A stretch of DNA of 64,000 bases from Cryptomeria japonica (GCF_030272615.1 NC_081405.1:154861613-154925612), one strand, 5' to 3'. Shown: positions 32,062 to 44,239, counted from the stretch's first letter. Translations and numbers: made by a program. The notes: generated by a model not told the origin, from the sequence alone.

Positions 32062-34940
32062 GACTTTTGATCACAATGAAACAACTATTTTGTTCCTTAA
32101 AAGGCCTCCTACATTAGGCGATGAGAAAATTGCACAAACTGCAAGAGTGTGAATTAAGGAAAAAATTAGAAAGACTATTCAACAAATAAAAAGATAAATG
32201 TCACCTAATCTGCCTTCCTTTGATACCATTCTAGATTTTATAAAGGTGTGCAATATAAATCACATTGGAACAAAACAACATTATAATGACACAAAATTTA
32301 ATATGAATAAGGTACAATTTTAACATTCCAGTATTTGAATTCTATTAGCTATCCAAATGGAAGAAAGGAGCTATATCATATAGCCACACAGTTTCCAAAT
32401 TTGATAAGGATGTGCAAAAAGAAGAAAACCAAAAAATAGGGATTTGGTGTCAAAATGTCCAAATCCAAGAGAATAAAGAAAAAGATGAATCTCATGTAAG
32501 GAGAATATATGAGCTCATTATCCTACCCTACCTAAGTAATAAAAAGAATTTACTTATGTAAATTTAATATAATAGGTGGAATTAATAATCACCAACAACT
32601 AGTTTCTATGAAAAATCATGCATGTGATTCACTTCTAGTTTGTGATAATGCTGCAATATATACTTGTAAGCACCTTTATTGTGCAACATGCATTCCCAAA
32701 GAGCGATAGTACCTTCTAGTTTTAGGCAATTACTTTAAGTGATACATTCTTTTTCAATTATGGTTTAAACCAAAGTTTGCAAGCTTGGACTTGACAGACC
32801 AAAAAATTCCAACTTAGCAAAAAGCTTGGCAACTTAAAAAATACATAAATTTTATGCAAAATACAACTACGAAATGCTATTAAATAATTTTTTAATTATA
32901 AAGCCAAAAAAGCAACATTTTTGGAGTGTTCAATCCACATTTTTCTTGCATGGTGTGTGTCAAGGGCCCAAACTTGCTGTGTACCCACCAACAAATCAAG
33001 TGAAGATTGTCTAAAACTCACCATGAAACTTTTTTGTTGGTTAGTACTCGGCAACTCGCTGAGTTTGCTAACTATGGTTTATCCCAGTATGATGTGTATA
33101 TATGTGTGGTCAGTTGCTACCATTGTGCTTATCCTGTGACATTGCACTTTACTGTTTTATCTTGCTCATTCAGTGGGCTTATTTATTTTGGATGTGTGGT
33201 AACCCCACTAACTATTCAACATATCTCTTTCTTTTATTGCATATTTCAATGGGATTTGTGTTGATCCTAAAATAAACTGTTGGTAAAACATTCTCATGGT
33301 GTTGGATCTGAGGAGAATAGCTCCGTACCTCTGACTATTCTTGAGCACTTGTGATCATTTGCAGATCTGTTTCCATCATCCAAAAAGAGAGACAGGGATA
33401 TTGGTTTGCATGAGGAATTACTGCTTGAAGAGAATGAAAATTGTCTTTGTAGTCACATTCTCTATCAGGGTTCGTAATTATTTATAGACATACTATTACT
33501 TAATGCATGAGGGTTTGTTCACTTAAAATATTGAATCCCCAAATCATGTTGCCATGTATGGGTTGTTAGACTAGTCCATGTAATGATCTTAGATGTAGCT
33601 AGTAATTCATATATACTTGTAAAGGTACATTGACATAGGAATACATTTATGACTTTAAAACATAACATTGTGTTCTATTAAAATTAGTAGTTAGCTTTGT
33701 AGTTAATGATTAGATGACAATTAGTTGGTCATGCCTCTCACACAGATGTATTCACCAATTGCAGTTTCTAATTTATTTGATGAAGTTTTCTGCTTTTTCT
33801 CACTCTTCTTTCTGAATTTGAATGTGTTCTATCTATTTAAGCATTTATTAGTGGGACTACTACCACAGCGATTCTTTTGCTGCAGGTGGGCCAATTTAAT
33901 GTGTGTAAAGTAGAAACACACAAAAAATTGAATCTTTCACTGAAATATGGAGCAGCAGCCTTTCATGAAGGAGAAAATAAGATATGCATAGTAGTGAGGT
34001 GCTAAACACAAGAGATAGTTTCAGGAAAATTGTGCCAAATAGCAGCGGAGTTTAATCATTTTGATAATTTTCTCTCAAACTATTAACTTGTATTTAATCT
34101 GAATCCTGGAAGTGCTGTAGCAGAGTGGAAAATTTAATCTTCCATGGGACCATTTCACAGGGAAAGTGCTTCTGAATTTTCTCAGCAGCAAGTGTTGTGC
34201 AATGCCAGATTGCCCCCTCTATGGAACCACTAAGAACAAAACATCTGTTGGAAACAGATGCTACTTCTAGGTGCTTCTGGGAAACCCCATCTAGTTTAAA
34301 AATTTTCGTGGTCATAGCTTAGGTTGCAAGCCATTTTTTTTATGTTTACAAATTGTTGTAGAACATTTATGGAGAGATCAACAAGATTGTTTTCTGGGTA
34401 TCCCAATCTCTTGGCTTCCATGGATGCATTATTTCGCCTTTTGGCTCCATTGAAAGTTCAGTGCAGGCAAGCAATTTTTAAAGCTTTTCTTTCCTACTTC
34501 AGCCTTGCATCTTCAAGATGCTTAATGTTTTTTGGTTGGGACATCCTAATCACCCCCTCATTCCTAATGGAATACTGGTCTGCATTGGGCTGGTCATGAC
34601 CTTCCTTCTCATTTATATCACTTATTCCAAGAATACTTTGTAACACCTGTTCTCTGACTTTCTCACTGGTTTGCAAATATGGCAGATTTATTGCAGGTTT
34701 ATAACATTATATGAAAAAAGACTTTGCCTCACTCTTCATATCATGCATGATTTTACAGTCTATTAATGTCTTTGAATTCATTTTATGTAGAATTTATGTT
34801 TGTTTTATTTAATACTTGAAACTAGATCTCTCATTTATTTGGGCATACTTATGGTTTAACTTCAACCACTGAAAACAGTGTTTATGAATGCTTTGTAAAC
34901 CTGACTACTGAGACAATTTTTTCAATATGTTGCTTTATAG
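32062..34940 (+). other. Rest of intron 3, no gene recognised
   Basis: AT-rich sequence. Around 33037 it repeats the GTACTCGGCAACTCGC words seen elsewhere. At 34090-34676 the - strand shows short open stretches (such as QPNADQYSIRNEGVIRMSQP) split by stops, which may be an old coding remnant of unknown origin. No RNA gene or repeat boundary was identified. Confidence 0.4.
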
Positions 34941-35108
34941 GAGGCAATGCTGTGTTACTTTACGGTTCCAAGCATCATGATATTGTTGGGACTATTATCA
35001 ATATTAGTGGACGATATGACTTGACAAAAGGCATAGAAGATCGCTTGGGTAAAGATTTTGAACGTAGGATCAATGAAGATGGATTTATTGATGTTACAAA
35101 TAAGGATG
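34941..35108 (+). CDS. Alpha/beta hydrolase gene, internal exon D
   Basis: This 168-bp exon follows acceptor ...GCTTTATAG and precedes donor GTAAGC, entering and leaving after one base of a Gly codon. It begins with the rest of the elbow (GGNAVLLYGSKHHDI) and continues with VGTIINISGRYDL, a conserved strand and turn after the nucleophile in this family. Then come KGIEDRLGKDFERRI and the polar turn NEDGFIDVTNKDG. It is open throughout and agrees with the family at nearly every conserved position I can recall. Confidence 0.88.
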
Positions 35109-35329
35109 GTAAGCAATTGCTAAATTTTTTGTTAATATAGTAAAAGCATTTTTAATAATTTCCTCAGCCTGTGATCAGATGCTGAATAAATGATATTTCA
35201 AGAAGACCGTAAAAGGATTATAAAATTGAAATTTTACTAGAGCCCATGGAACATTGACCAAGCAAATACCTTTATTTTGATGGTTATACATAGTTACATC
35301 CATTTCTTACTTGGAAATAGTGGGACTTC

Positions 35330-35845
35330 TGAAAGGAAATGAAAGAGCAAGGAAAGGAAAATTAATCCAAGAAAGTTTATGATGAAGTAATTGTTACCAT
35401 GAGAAAAGCAATAAACTTGGAGCATCACCCAAATGTGAAGAAGGAGGCACAAGAACTTTTGAAAGGGGAAAAGCAAAGAAAAACCCCTTGTGATATTATG
35501 AATGAGGCAATGCCTAAAAATGAAAGAGAGAGAGAGAGAGCAAGAAGCTCTTTACAATATTGTCATTAAGAAGAAATGAGAGAGGAGGCATCTCTTAAAT
35601 AGAGATGAGGAGAGGAGTTACAAAGTAACTCCAAATCTATGAATGCCACCATTCATAAAATGTGTGTGCCATGTGTTCACATCCTCTTATGGAGGAAATC
35701 TAATATTCCTTAATAAAGGAAAATAAAAGAAATGACTTGTCCTCACACATGTACTAGAGGACAAATTACATGTAGGAATTCCAAAGGAATATCCTAAATT
35801 AAATAAAAATAAACCTAAGCTAAGTAAAGATTAAATATTCTAACA
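35330..35845 (-). repeat. 3' LTR of the young copia element (516 bp, with insertion)
   Basis: On the + strand it runs TGAAAGGAAATG...TATTCTAACA. Compared with the 335-bp right LTR it contains 181 extra bases. The extra block is bounded by an 11-bp direct repeat AAATGAAAGAG (35337-35347 and 35518-35528), as after an insertion with target duplication. The rest matches the other LTR base for base by eye, including eight AG dinucleotide repeats. Confidence 0.85.
35348..35517 (+). other. 170-bp insertion within the left LTR, coding-like
   Basis: Present only in the left LTR, flanked by an 11-bp direct repeat. The + strand is purine-rich and open over most of its length (VTMRKAINLEHHPNVKKEAQ, then LLKGEKQRKTPCDIMNEAMP). 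I do not recognise the peptide, and no terminal inverted repeats were seen. It may be a piece of cellular transcript or a small transposon. Confidence 0.5.
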
Positions 35846-35857
35846 CCCCCCCTTAAG
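35846..35857 (-). promoter_or_regulatory. Polypurine tract of the young copia element
   Basis: On the - strand GCTTAAGGGGGGG ends at the LTR start TGTTAGAATA. The gag-pol stop codon TAA lies inside this tract, so coding sequence runs right to the LTR. Confidence 0.75.
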
Positions 35858-38800
35858 CTTTACTTGGGGAGCTTACATCAAACCCTGCAATGGGTTGTAA
35901 TCCAAGATTTTTACAATGAAATTGGAATTTTTCTTTACAAAGTGGCTTGGTCAAAATATCTGCAACTTGGTCTTCCCCCTTGCAATAGAGGAGTGAAACT
36001 TGCTTGTCTTCAATTTGTTCTCTAATAAAGTGGTGTTGGAGAGCAATGTGTTTTGTCCTTGCATGGAAAACTGGATTTTTAGCTAAGGCAATGGCACTTT
36101 GGTTGTCACAATACAAGGGAGTTGGTTCGTGTTGAGGTAGACCCAAATCTTCAAGTAATCTTCTAAGCCACAAGACTTCTTTGGAAGCATTAGTGCATCC
36201 TTTGTACTCAGCTTCAGTGGATCCAAGAGAGGTAGATTGTTGCTTTTTACTATTCCAAGAAATTGCTCCTGAACCAACAAAGAAACAATAACCACAAGTA
36301 GATTTCCCATCATTGGGATCTCCACCTAGATCGGAATCAGTAAAACCTTTTAAAGTAAAATCAGAATTTGCATCATAAAACAAACCTACATTAATTGTTC
36401 CTTTAATATATCTTAAAATTCTTTTAGCAACTTTAAAGTGTGTTTGTTGAGGTTTAGACATAAATCTTGAAACCAAACCAACACTATAAGCAATATCGGG
36501 CCTAGTAAGAGTTAAATAATTTAAACTTCCAACTAATTGTCTATACAAAGTAGCATCAACAAGAGGAGTTTGCATATCAAGCATTAACTTAGTGCCTAAT
36601 TCAATAGGAATTGAAACATGATGAGCATCATTCATTTTAAACTTATCTATAAGATCTTTAGCATATTTACTTTGAGATAAGAAAAGTCCTTTAGAGGTTT
36701 GCCAAATTTGCATTCCTAAGAAATAATGTAAAAGACCTAAATCAGTCATTTGAAATTTTTGATTAAGTTGAAACTTAATATCAGAAATCAAAGTATTGGA
36801 ACTTGAAGTAAGAATCAAATCATCCACATACAAGATAATAATTATAATATCATCTTCACTATGTTTAATATACAAGTTAGGATCATTTTTACTTCTAATA
36901 AAGCCTTGAGAAAGAAAGAATTCATTAATCTTTGAATACCACTCCCTAGGAGATTGCTTTAATCCATAAATTGATTTCTTTAATTTACAAACTAAGTGTG
37001 CATTACCTTCTTTAATAAAACCAGGAGGTTGAGACATATAAATTTCCTCATGTAAATCACCATTAAGAAAAGCACTTTTAACATCCATTTGGTGAATAGG
37101 CCAATTCATTCTAGAAGCTAATGCAAGCACAAGTTTAATTGTAGGCATTTTAGCAACAGGAGCAAAAGTTTCATTATAATCTAAGCCTTCAATTTGAGAA
37201 AAACCTCTAGCAACTAATCTAGCTTTAAATTTACTAACTTGATTATTAGCATTCAATTTAGTTTTATAAAGCCACTTGCAAGAAACAAGATTTTTTCCAT
37301 GAGGCAAGGGAACTAAATCCCAAGTTTTGTTAGAAATTAGAGTATCATATTCTTCCTTCATTGCTTTTTGCCAATGTGGTTGATTGTTAGCTTGATCAAA
37401 TGTTTTAGGATCATTAGAATTCATAATAGTAGTCATTAAAGCATAATTACAATAATTAACTCTCCTAGCTTGAAGTTTATCCATTCTAGCTAAGTATTCA
37501 TCACTATCTTGAATTAAAGATTTAAACCATTTAGGTACTCTTTTAGAAGTAATGGATTCATCACTAGAAGAAGAGTCATGAGGAGTAGAGTTATTATTAT
37601 CATCATCACTATCACTAGAAGGAATAGAAAGAGATGCATTAGGAGTAGGGTTAAGAGAAGGAGGTTGGTCCTCCACAAGCACAACTTTGGTTTGACCAAG
37701 TTCATCATCCTTCACTTTAGAACAATCATGAATGCCTTTTTCTGCAATACAAACATCTCTTGCAACTTTTACCTTGTTAGTAATAGGATTGTAAACTCTA
37801 TAACCTTTAGTATTTTCATCATAACCAACAAAAATAAAAGGAGAAGATTTAGCATCTAATTTTTTTCTTTTCTCCTTAGGTTTGTGAACATAAGCTATGG
37901 AACCAAAAATTCTTAAATTCTGCAAATTAGGCTTTCTACCAGACCAAGCTTCTTCAGGAGTTTTATCCTTTAAGGCTTTGGTAGGTGTTCTATTAATTAA
38001 ATATGTTGCACAAGCCATAGCTTCAGCCCAAAACTTGTAATCCATATTTTTAGCATGCAATAAACATCTAGCCATTTCAACAATTGTCCTATGCTTCCGT
38101 TCTGCCACACCATTTTGTTGTGGTGTATAAGGAACGGTAAGCTCATGTTTAATTCCAAAAGATTTTAAATAAGCATTAAATGCATTATTGACATATTCTC
38201 TTCCATTGTCAGTACGGAGAATCTTAATTTTAGAACCAGATTGCCTTTCTACAAACATATGAAATTCAGTAAAAACATCAAGCACTTGATCCTTACTATG
38301 AAGGAAATATATCCATGTTCTCCTGGAAAAATCATCAACAAAGGTAAGTGCATACCTTGAACCTTGGATGGAGGGATTCTCCATGGGACCCAAGAGATCA
38401 CTATGAACGAGGTGCAATTTAGTGTATGCCCTCCAAGATTGACCATGAGGAAAGGGTTCCCTATGCATCTTACCACTCATGCAACCATTGCAAACAATTT
38501 GAGAAGGAACAATAGTAGGCAATCCATCAACCATATTTGCTTTTTGCATTAATGAAATATAATCAGAATTGAGATGGCCAAGTCTTTCATGCCATATAGT
38601 AAAATCAACAGTAGTAAGCAAAGAATACTTTGGAGGAGCAAATTCATAGAACTTGAATAAGTTATCACTATCCATTTTAGCAGTAGCAATAACATGATTA
38701 GTGTTTGGATCAATGATATAACATACGCCCCTATAAAAGTTAATCTTATAATCTTGACAAAGTTTAGGAACTGAAATCAAATTTGATTTTAATTCAGGAA

Positions 38801-39977
38801 CATAAAGAACATCATGTAATTTCCCATTAGGAACATTCACATCACCAATAGCTTCAACTTTACAACTATGATTATTAGCTAATTGAACAGGAATATTAGA
38901 AGTATCAGGATGCAAAGATTCAAAACATTCTTTATGAGAAGTAACATGTTGAGATGCACCAGAATCAATAATCCACTCAAGTGGTTGAGAAACATTATAA
39001 GTACATGTAAATGCATGACGAGATGAATTACCATTATTATTATTACCCTTCTTATAATGAGATTTATGTTGATTATTTTGATTATTTTGATTCATGGGCT
39101 TTTTACCATTTTGTTTCTTAAAACAATTATTAGTAATATGTCCATCTTTCCCACAATATGTGCAATGGGGTCTTGTTTGAGAATTATTCCTTTGATTATT
39201 GTGATTATTATTATGATTATTATTATGATAGGATTTAGAATGAGATTGATAATTAGAAGATTTGTGATTATTATTATGATTATTATTATAATTATGATTA
39301 TGTTTATTATTATTGGATCTAAAAGTATTATTATGATTTTGATTTTTAGACATAAAAGCATGTTCACTACTTTTAAGAGTACCAAATTGAATTAATTTAG
39401 CTTCCTCTTGACGCAATAAATTACGAAAAATATCATATGTTAATTGAGTAGCTAAGCTAGGAATAGCAAGTTGAGCATGAATATTCGTAATAAATTGTTG
39501 AAATTGACGAGGAAGACATTTTTTGAGAATGAGATGAATTAAACGTAAATCAGCAAGAGTAACTCCTAAACCAGTTAATTGACTATTAACAGAATCAAAT
39601 TTTAATAAGAATTCATCCATAGTTTTAAAATCCGTATACCTTAGATCTTCAAGTTGATCTTGAAGTTGAATTTTTCGGGATTCATTTGAGCTATCATAAG
39701 TAGTTTTTAAAATTTCCCAAGCTTCATGCGCTTTTGTACAATTTCCAATTAAAACATACAAATCAGGAACCATTGAAATACCAATTAAACCAAGTGCTTC
39801 CTCATTTTGAGCCTTCCATCTATCTAGGTCGGCTTGAGGAGCAGATGTAGCGGGTTCAAATGTCTTATCAGTCGCAACATCCAAAAGGTGTTTGAAACGA
39901 AAAATAAACGAGATATGAGTTTTCCAAGAATGATAATTGGAACTATTTAATTTAATTTCTGGAATTAATGTAGACAT
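35853..39977 (-). CDS. Ty1/copia Gag-Pol polyprotein, intact, 1374 aa
   Basis: A single uninterrupted reading frame holds every copia domain in order. The gag helical domain (about 1-200) contains YHSWKTHISFIF. It is followed by a long Asn/His-rich low-complexity linker (about 210-290), zinc knuckle CTYCGKDGHITNNC, and protease WIIDSGASQHV. Next are the pre-integrase HERLGHLNSDYISL and integrase with HSDLLGPMENP, LRTDNGREYVN and TPQQNGVAERKHRT. Reverse transcriptase has WLYKTKLNANNQVSKFKARL and catalytic YVDDLILT, and RNase H has TDSDLGGDPNDGKSTCGY and YCDNQSAIALAKNP. In the RNase H block the usual W of SDW is L. Its length is normal for an autonomous copia element. With identical LTR sequence this copy could be mobile, though expression is not shown. 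Confidence 0.93.
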   Translation of the reverse strand: MSTLIPEIKLNSSNYHSWKTHISFIFRFKHLLDVATDKTFEPATSAPQADLDRWKAQNEEALGLIGISMVPDLYVLIGNCTKAHEAWEILKTTYDSSNESRKIQLQDQLEDLRYTDFKTMDEFLLKFDSVNSQLTGLGVTLADLRLIHLILKKCLPRQFQQFITNIHAQLAIPSLATQLTYDIFRNLLRQEEAKLIQFGTLKSSEHAFMSKNQNHNNTFRSNNNKHNHNYNNNHNNNHKSSNYQSHSKSYHNNNHNNNHNNQRNNSQTRPHCTYCGKDGHITNNCFKKQNGKKPMNQNNQNNQHKSHYKKGNNNNGNSSRHAFTCTYNVSQPLEWIIDSGASQHVTSHKECFESLHPDTSNIPVQLANNHSCKVEAIGDVNVPNGKLHDVLYVPELKSNLISVPKLCQDYKINFYRGVCYIIDPNTNHVIATAKMDSDNLFKFYEFAPPKYSLLTTVDFTIWHERLGHLNSDYISLMQKANMVDGLPTIVPSQIVCNGCMSGKMHREPFPHGQSWRAYTKLHLVHSDLLGPMENPSIQGSRYALTFVDDFSRRTWIYFLHSKDQVLDVFTEFHMFVERQSGSKIKILRTDNGREYVNNAFNAYLKSFGIKHELTVPYTPQQNGVAERKHRTIVEMARCLLHAKNMDYKFWAEAMACATYLINRTPTKALKDKTPEEAWSGRKPNLQNLRIFGSIAYVHKPKEKRKKLDAKSSPFIFVGYDENTKGYRVYNPITNKVKVARDVCIAEKGIHDCSKVKDDELGQTKVVLVEDQPPSLNPTPNASLSIPSSDSDDDNNNSTPHDSSSSDESITSKRVPKWFKSLIQDSDEYLARMDKLQARRVNYCNYALMTTIMNSNDPKTFDQANNQPHWQKAMKEEYDTLISNKTWDLVPLPHGKNLVSCKWLYKTKLNANNQVSKFKARLVARGFSQIEGLDYNETFAPVAKMPTIKLVLALASRMNWPIHQMDVKSAFLNGDLHEEIYMSQPPGFIKEGNAHLVCKLKKSIYGLKQSPREWYSKINEFFLSQGFIRSKNDPNLYIKHSEDDIIIIILYVDDLILTSSSNTLISDIKFQLNQKFQMTDLGLLHYFLGMQIWQTSKGLFLSQSKYAKDLIDKFKMNDAHHVSIPIELGTKLMLDMQTPLVDATLYRQLVGSLNYLTLTRPDIAYSVGLVSRFMSKPQQTHFKVAKRILRYIKGTINVGLFYDANSDFTLKGFTDSDLGGDPNDGKSTCGYCFFVGSGAISWNSKKQQSTSLGSTEAEYKGCTNASKEVLWLRRLLEDLGLPQHEPTPLYCDNQSAIALAKNPVFHARTKHIALQHHFIREQIEDKQVSLLYCKGEDQVADILTKPLCKEKFQFHCKNLGLQPIAGFDVSSPSKA

Positions 39978-40682
39978 GATAGCAAAATAATGAACAAATT
40001 ATGCTTAATATTGAAAAAAATGCCCTCTTGGATAAAAAATAAAAAAAAATTTAACCTCCTTGATTAAAAAACTAATCAAATTTGATTAACAAAATTTTGT
40101 TATTTTATTTTATTTTATTTTTTTTTAAATAACAAAATATTTAAAAATATTTATGAAAGAAGAATAAAATAAAAATTTGTAATAATAAATTTTAAAAACT
40201 TAAATTTTAGTTAAACAAACTATATTAAAACAACTTTAAATTTTTAATTAGAAAAACTATTTATATAAACAAGGTTTATATAATTAAAAAAATTGTTTTT
40301 TTTTTTGTTTTAAAAACTTTTGAAAAAAACTTTTTATATATATTAAAAATATGTATAAACGTTTTAATGTATGGATTAATAAGAAAAGAACTTATTAATA
40401 TGAAGAAACGCCTCAAATGAAAGGCAGAGGCGTTACTGATTTGTAGAAAATGCAGAGGCACAGGTGACAGAAACGTTATGATAAGTTTGCAGGGAATAAT
40501 AAGTTTGCAGGGAATAAGCAACGTTACAGTTATGATAATTTTGCAGCGCACAGTGTCAATGAAAACAGCTCGAGATTGCAAGGAGAGAACTTATGACAAG
40601 GGGTTAGTTGATATCTGTTTATTTTTGCGCTCCACCACTGTGGTGATTCAAACACAAAAACCAACTTTACTCAAACACAAAA

Positions 40683-40955
40683 ACCAACTTCCGTGAGATT
40701 GCTATCAAAGGTTTTTGGGATATGTATGATCCAGAAGGATACTCCTTGTGGTTTTGTGAATACAAATACAATGACGAGAATACTGTTTCATTTGTTACAT
40801 TGAACAAAGTTACAGGATTCTTGCAACGTATGGATCTTGCACGCAAGTATGCATTTGGGAAGATGCTTATCATTGGCCAAGATCCTCCATTCAAGGTGAA
40901 GGGACTGTGGCTTTTCCGTGGCCAAGAGATTCCAAAGTTTGCAGAGGATGAGGTG
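40683..40955 (+). pseudogene. Captured fragment of eEF1B-gamma (EF-1 gamma) mRNA
   Basis: The + strand (antisense to the retrotransposon) encodes about 90 residues of the conserved C-terminal domain of translation elongation factor 1B gamma: TNFREIAIKGFWDMYDPEGY, SLWFCEYKYNDENTVSFVTL, FLQRMDLARKYAFGKMLIIG and PPFKVKGLWLFRGQEIPKF. The match to plant eEF1B-gamma is near-continuous with no stop or intron-like break, so it most likely came from a spliced mRNA. It begins mid-protein and ends abruptly after DEV. It is not a functional gene: there is no start, N-terminal GST-like domain or C-terminal end. It lies in the copia leader, so element transcripts carry the antisense of eEF1B-gamma. Confidence 0.9.
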
Positions 40956-41043
40956 CTGGAAAGTACCGTTACAAGTTATCGGTCCCGGCAAGTGGATTCG
41001 AACTCGTATTGATATATTAGGAATTTTTGAGAATTACCAATAG

Positions 41044-41318
<275 letters not shown>

Positions 41319-41995
41319 TTCAAAAAATGAATACAGTGTTTAAAAAAAACTGTAAATTCTTTAGCAGACCTCTGCTTAAGCTGATACAGATAAACAGAAT
41401 TGAAGATAACTTGAGGAAATCTAAAAAGTGGAATTATTCAGCTATTCAAATGCCGCTTTTAACAGTTAAAAAAAAATTTTGATTTTAGAGTTGATGGATG
41501 GAGATTTAGATTTTACTTTGAAAATGATTTTAGATTTTAAATTTTCAATATGCTTAAATACAGAGAAGGTTTGGAATAAACTGATAAAGAATAGATTATA
41601 TCTGCATTAATTTAGAAGACTAAGTTTGGCGGTAAAGCTTCCAAACTAAATGAATATGAAATCTAAAATATGCAGGAAAAGAAGTTAGCACCGGAGTTTT
41701 GGCGGCAAGCCTTCCAAAACTTTAAAATAATTAAATTTGAACTAGAAAGAAGGAACTTTGGCGGCAAGCCTTCCAAAGCCCTTTTTAATAAAAAACTAAC
41801 TAGAATAGGAGATTAAACCTGTAGGCAAACTTGTTAACAAGTTTGAAAAAAAAGTTAAAATTTGAAACCAAAACCTGCACAATAGAAAATATTAGTAAAA
41901 GAACTTCTTCTCCTCTCAAGAATGCCTCCAACAAGGTGAACTCCACTGAATGGTAACCTTCATCAATGTTAACTTAAAACAAGGATTAGAAACCT

Positions 41996-42007
41996 GCTCT
42001 GATACCA
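41996..42007 (-). promoter_or_regulatory. Primer-binding site, initiator tRNA-Met type
   Basis: The - strand reads TGGTATCAGAGC, the standard copia PBS, and it directly abuts the LTR end ...CCTTTCA. Confidence 0.92.
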
Positions 42008-42342
42008 TGAAAGGAAATGAAAGAGAGAGAGAGAGAGCAAGAAGCTCTTTACAATATTGTCATTAAGAAGAAATGAGAGAGGAGGCATCTCTTAAATAGA
42101 GATGAGGAGAGGAGTTACAAAGTAACTCCAAATCTATGAATGCCACCATTCATAAAATGTGTGTGCCATGTGTTCACATCCTCTTATGGAGGAAATCTAA
42201 TATTCCTTAATAAAGGAAAATAAAAGAAATGACTTGTCCTCACACATGTACTAGAGGACAAATTACATGTAGGAATTCCAAAGGAATATCCTAAATTAAA
42301 TAAAAATAAACCTAAGCTAAGTAAAGATTAAATATTCTAACA
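42008..42342 (-). repeat. 5' LTR of the young copia element (335 bp)
   Basis: TGAAAGGAAATG...TATTCTAACA on the + strand; in the element's sense it starts TGTTAGAATA and ends TTTCCTTTCA. It is followed by the target duplication ACTTC. As the 5' LTR of a - strand element it would drive transcription leftward, opposite to the host gene. Confidence 0.9.
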
Positions 42343-42347
42343 ACTTC

Positions 42348-44239
42348 CGAGAAGAAATCTAAATGGAAGACACGATTCGAATTTTAGTAATGTCTATAAG
42401 AGATTGATCAAATGTATTGATCATTACAATAATTGCATATAGAGTTTCTATTCTGATCCATGGGACATTGATCAAATGCATTAATCACTACGATGAATAT
42501 AGAGTTTCTATTCTTTATTAGTAATTTAGACTGAGAGGCATAAACTACAGATACATCTATGGGTGGGGTGAGTGATATAGTGAAATTTCTGTAAGATGTT
42601 CACAACAATGGCTTACATAAAATAATCATCCAAACAAAAAAGAAGAGAATGTTAAAGTCCTTGAGAGTTGAGATATTGAAAATAATTTAAATTTCTAATT
42701 TTCAAGGGGTGGTACTTAGCTATTGAGTAGCGTGAGAGTCCATAGAGGGATGTGAACAACAATTTACATTTCAGACCATATAAATTTGCAAATTTTCAAA
42801 TAATGGAAAGTCTAATTTTGATACTAAAATTTTAAATTTAAATTTTTTTTTTTATGTACTTTGTTGTTAATATGAAGAAAACAAGGGGTTGCAACCATCC
42901 TACACCATTTTTTATTACTCTTCCTTGTTGCACAATTCTTAATTGAGAACTATAAGTATAAATTAAATATTCAAAAGTTGTCTAGACTCTAGACCATTAT
43001 AATGACCTTTCTGATACTTTTTAACAATTTTGTAATTTTTGTTTTGTATTTTTTTTACAATATTGGAATAACAGTAGAAGACTTAACAACATTCAATTCT
43101 GATAACATAAACTCTTTAAGTAAAACTAGAATAACGGATGAAACCCTCAAATGCCGATGACAAAATATAATTTCTTAAATATATTGCAGCTATCAAAATT
43201 CACTTTGATTATTTAAACAATATTAAAAATCAGATATGATTAAAGCCACTTACAAGATCAAAGATATTTGCTAGGTGCAAGTTTGGCCATAGTGCCACTC
43301 ACGCAATTGGATGCTGAAACTTCGAAGTTTTTAAAGGTCCTCCAAGATTGGAATGATGACCAAGTTAACAAAGAATATTTTTCAGCAGCTTTCAAGGTAC
43401 TTGGCTGACATAGAACATATGATAGCCAACAGTCAATTCACTTAACAATATTCAAAATCCTTCCTAGGTTTGACTATATGGTGCCCACGTACAAACATAT
43501 AACCTCAATTTGAATGCACACAAAAACACATGTAAACCTGCAATTTACCAATCTAGGGGAGTCAACATCCCACACACGCAAGCACGATCCAATTCCTATC
43601 CCATCCATTTTGAATCCCATCCAATTCCATTCACATTTGCTAACACAATTCAATTTTCAAATTTTGCTTGGAGGAAGGTTTGGAGAGAATTTCCCAAAAC
43701 AATAAATAATGAAAAATAAAAGCCTTCTATTTGTCTTTTGACCCCTTTCTTCCATTTTTATTTTCTATTTTCATTTATTTTATTTTCCATTTCTTTTCAA
43801 AATACAATTTGAGTACATATACGACATTCTGCAAAAATCAATTTAAATCTTCTATCAAATACGACTAAATTGAATATAAATAGGCATTCCCAACCTTCGG
43901 AAATAAAATAATATAATTTATTTCCATTTCATTTAATTGAATTTTACCCTGATTTTCACCCAAGTCACATAAGACATTAAAATATAACTGAAATTAATAT
44001 CTAACATTTAAATTTACGATTTAATCCCATAAAGCATGCTTTTCCAATTATTTTACGGAAAACATAAAATTAAACGAAAATAGTAAGTCAGACATTTATG
44101 TGTATTCACAACAGAAACAGACTCTGAAATTGCCACCTATTCGGATCTGGGTTAACTTCTAGTCAAGTATGACAAATACCATACTCAATTTGAGTACAAT
44201 TGGATAATATAATAGGCAGGCTAATGTGACATCTTCAAA
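42348..44239 (+). other. Intron 4 segment, no gene recognised
   Basis: AT-rich. It contains a roughly 55-bp imperfect direct repeat at 42401-42452 and 42468-42518 (ATTGATCAAATG, ATATAGAGTTTCTATTCT). Related words (CCCATGGAACATTGACCAAG) occur left of the copia insertion at about 35246, so the copia element probably split an older repeat. No coding sequence was seen. Confidence 0.45.

Noticed and set aside
39057-39395. Hydrophobic Ile/Met-rich open frames on both strands
   Set aside because: They are translations of the AAT/ATT-rich tract encoding the Asn-rich Gag linker in other frames.
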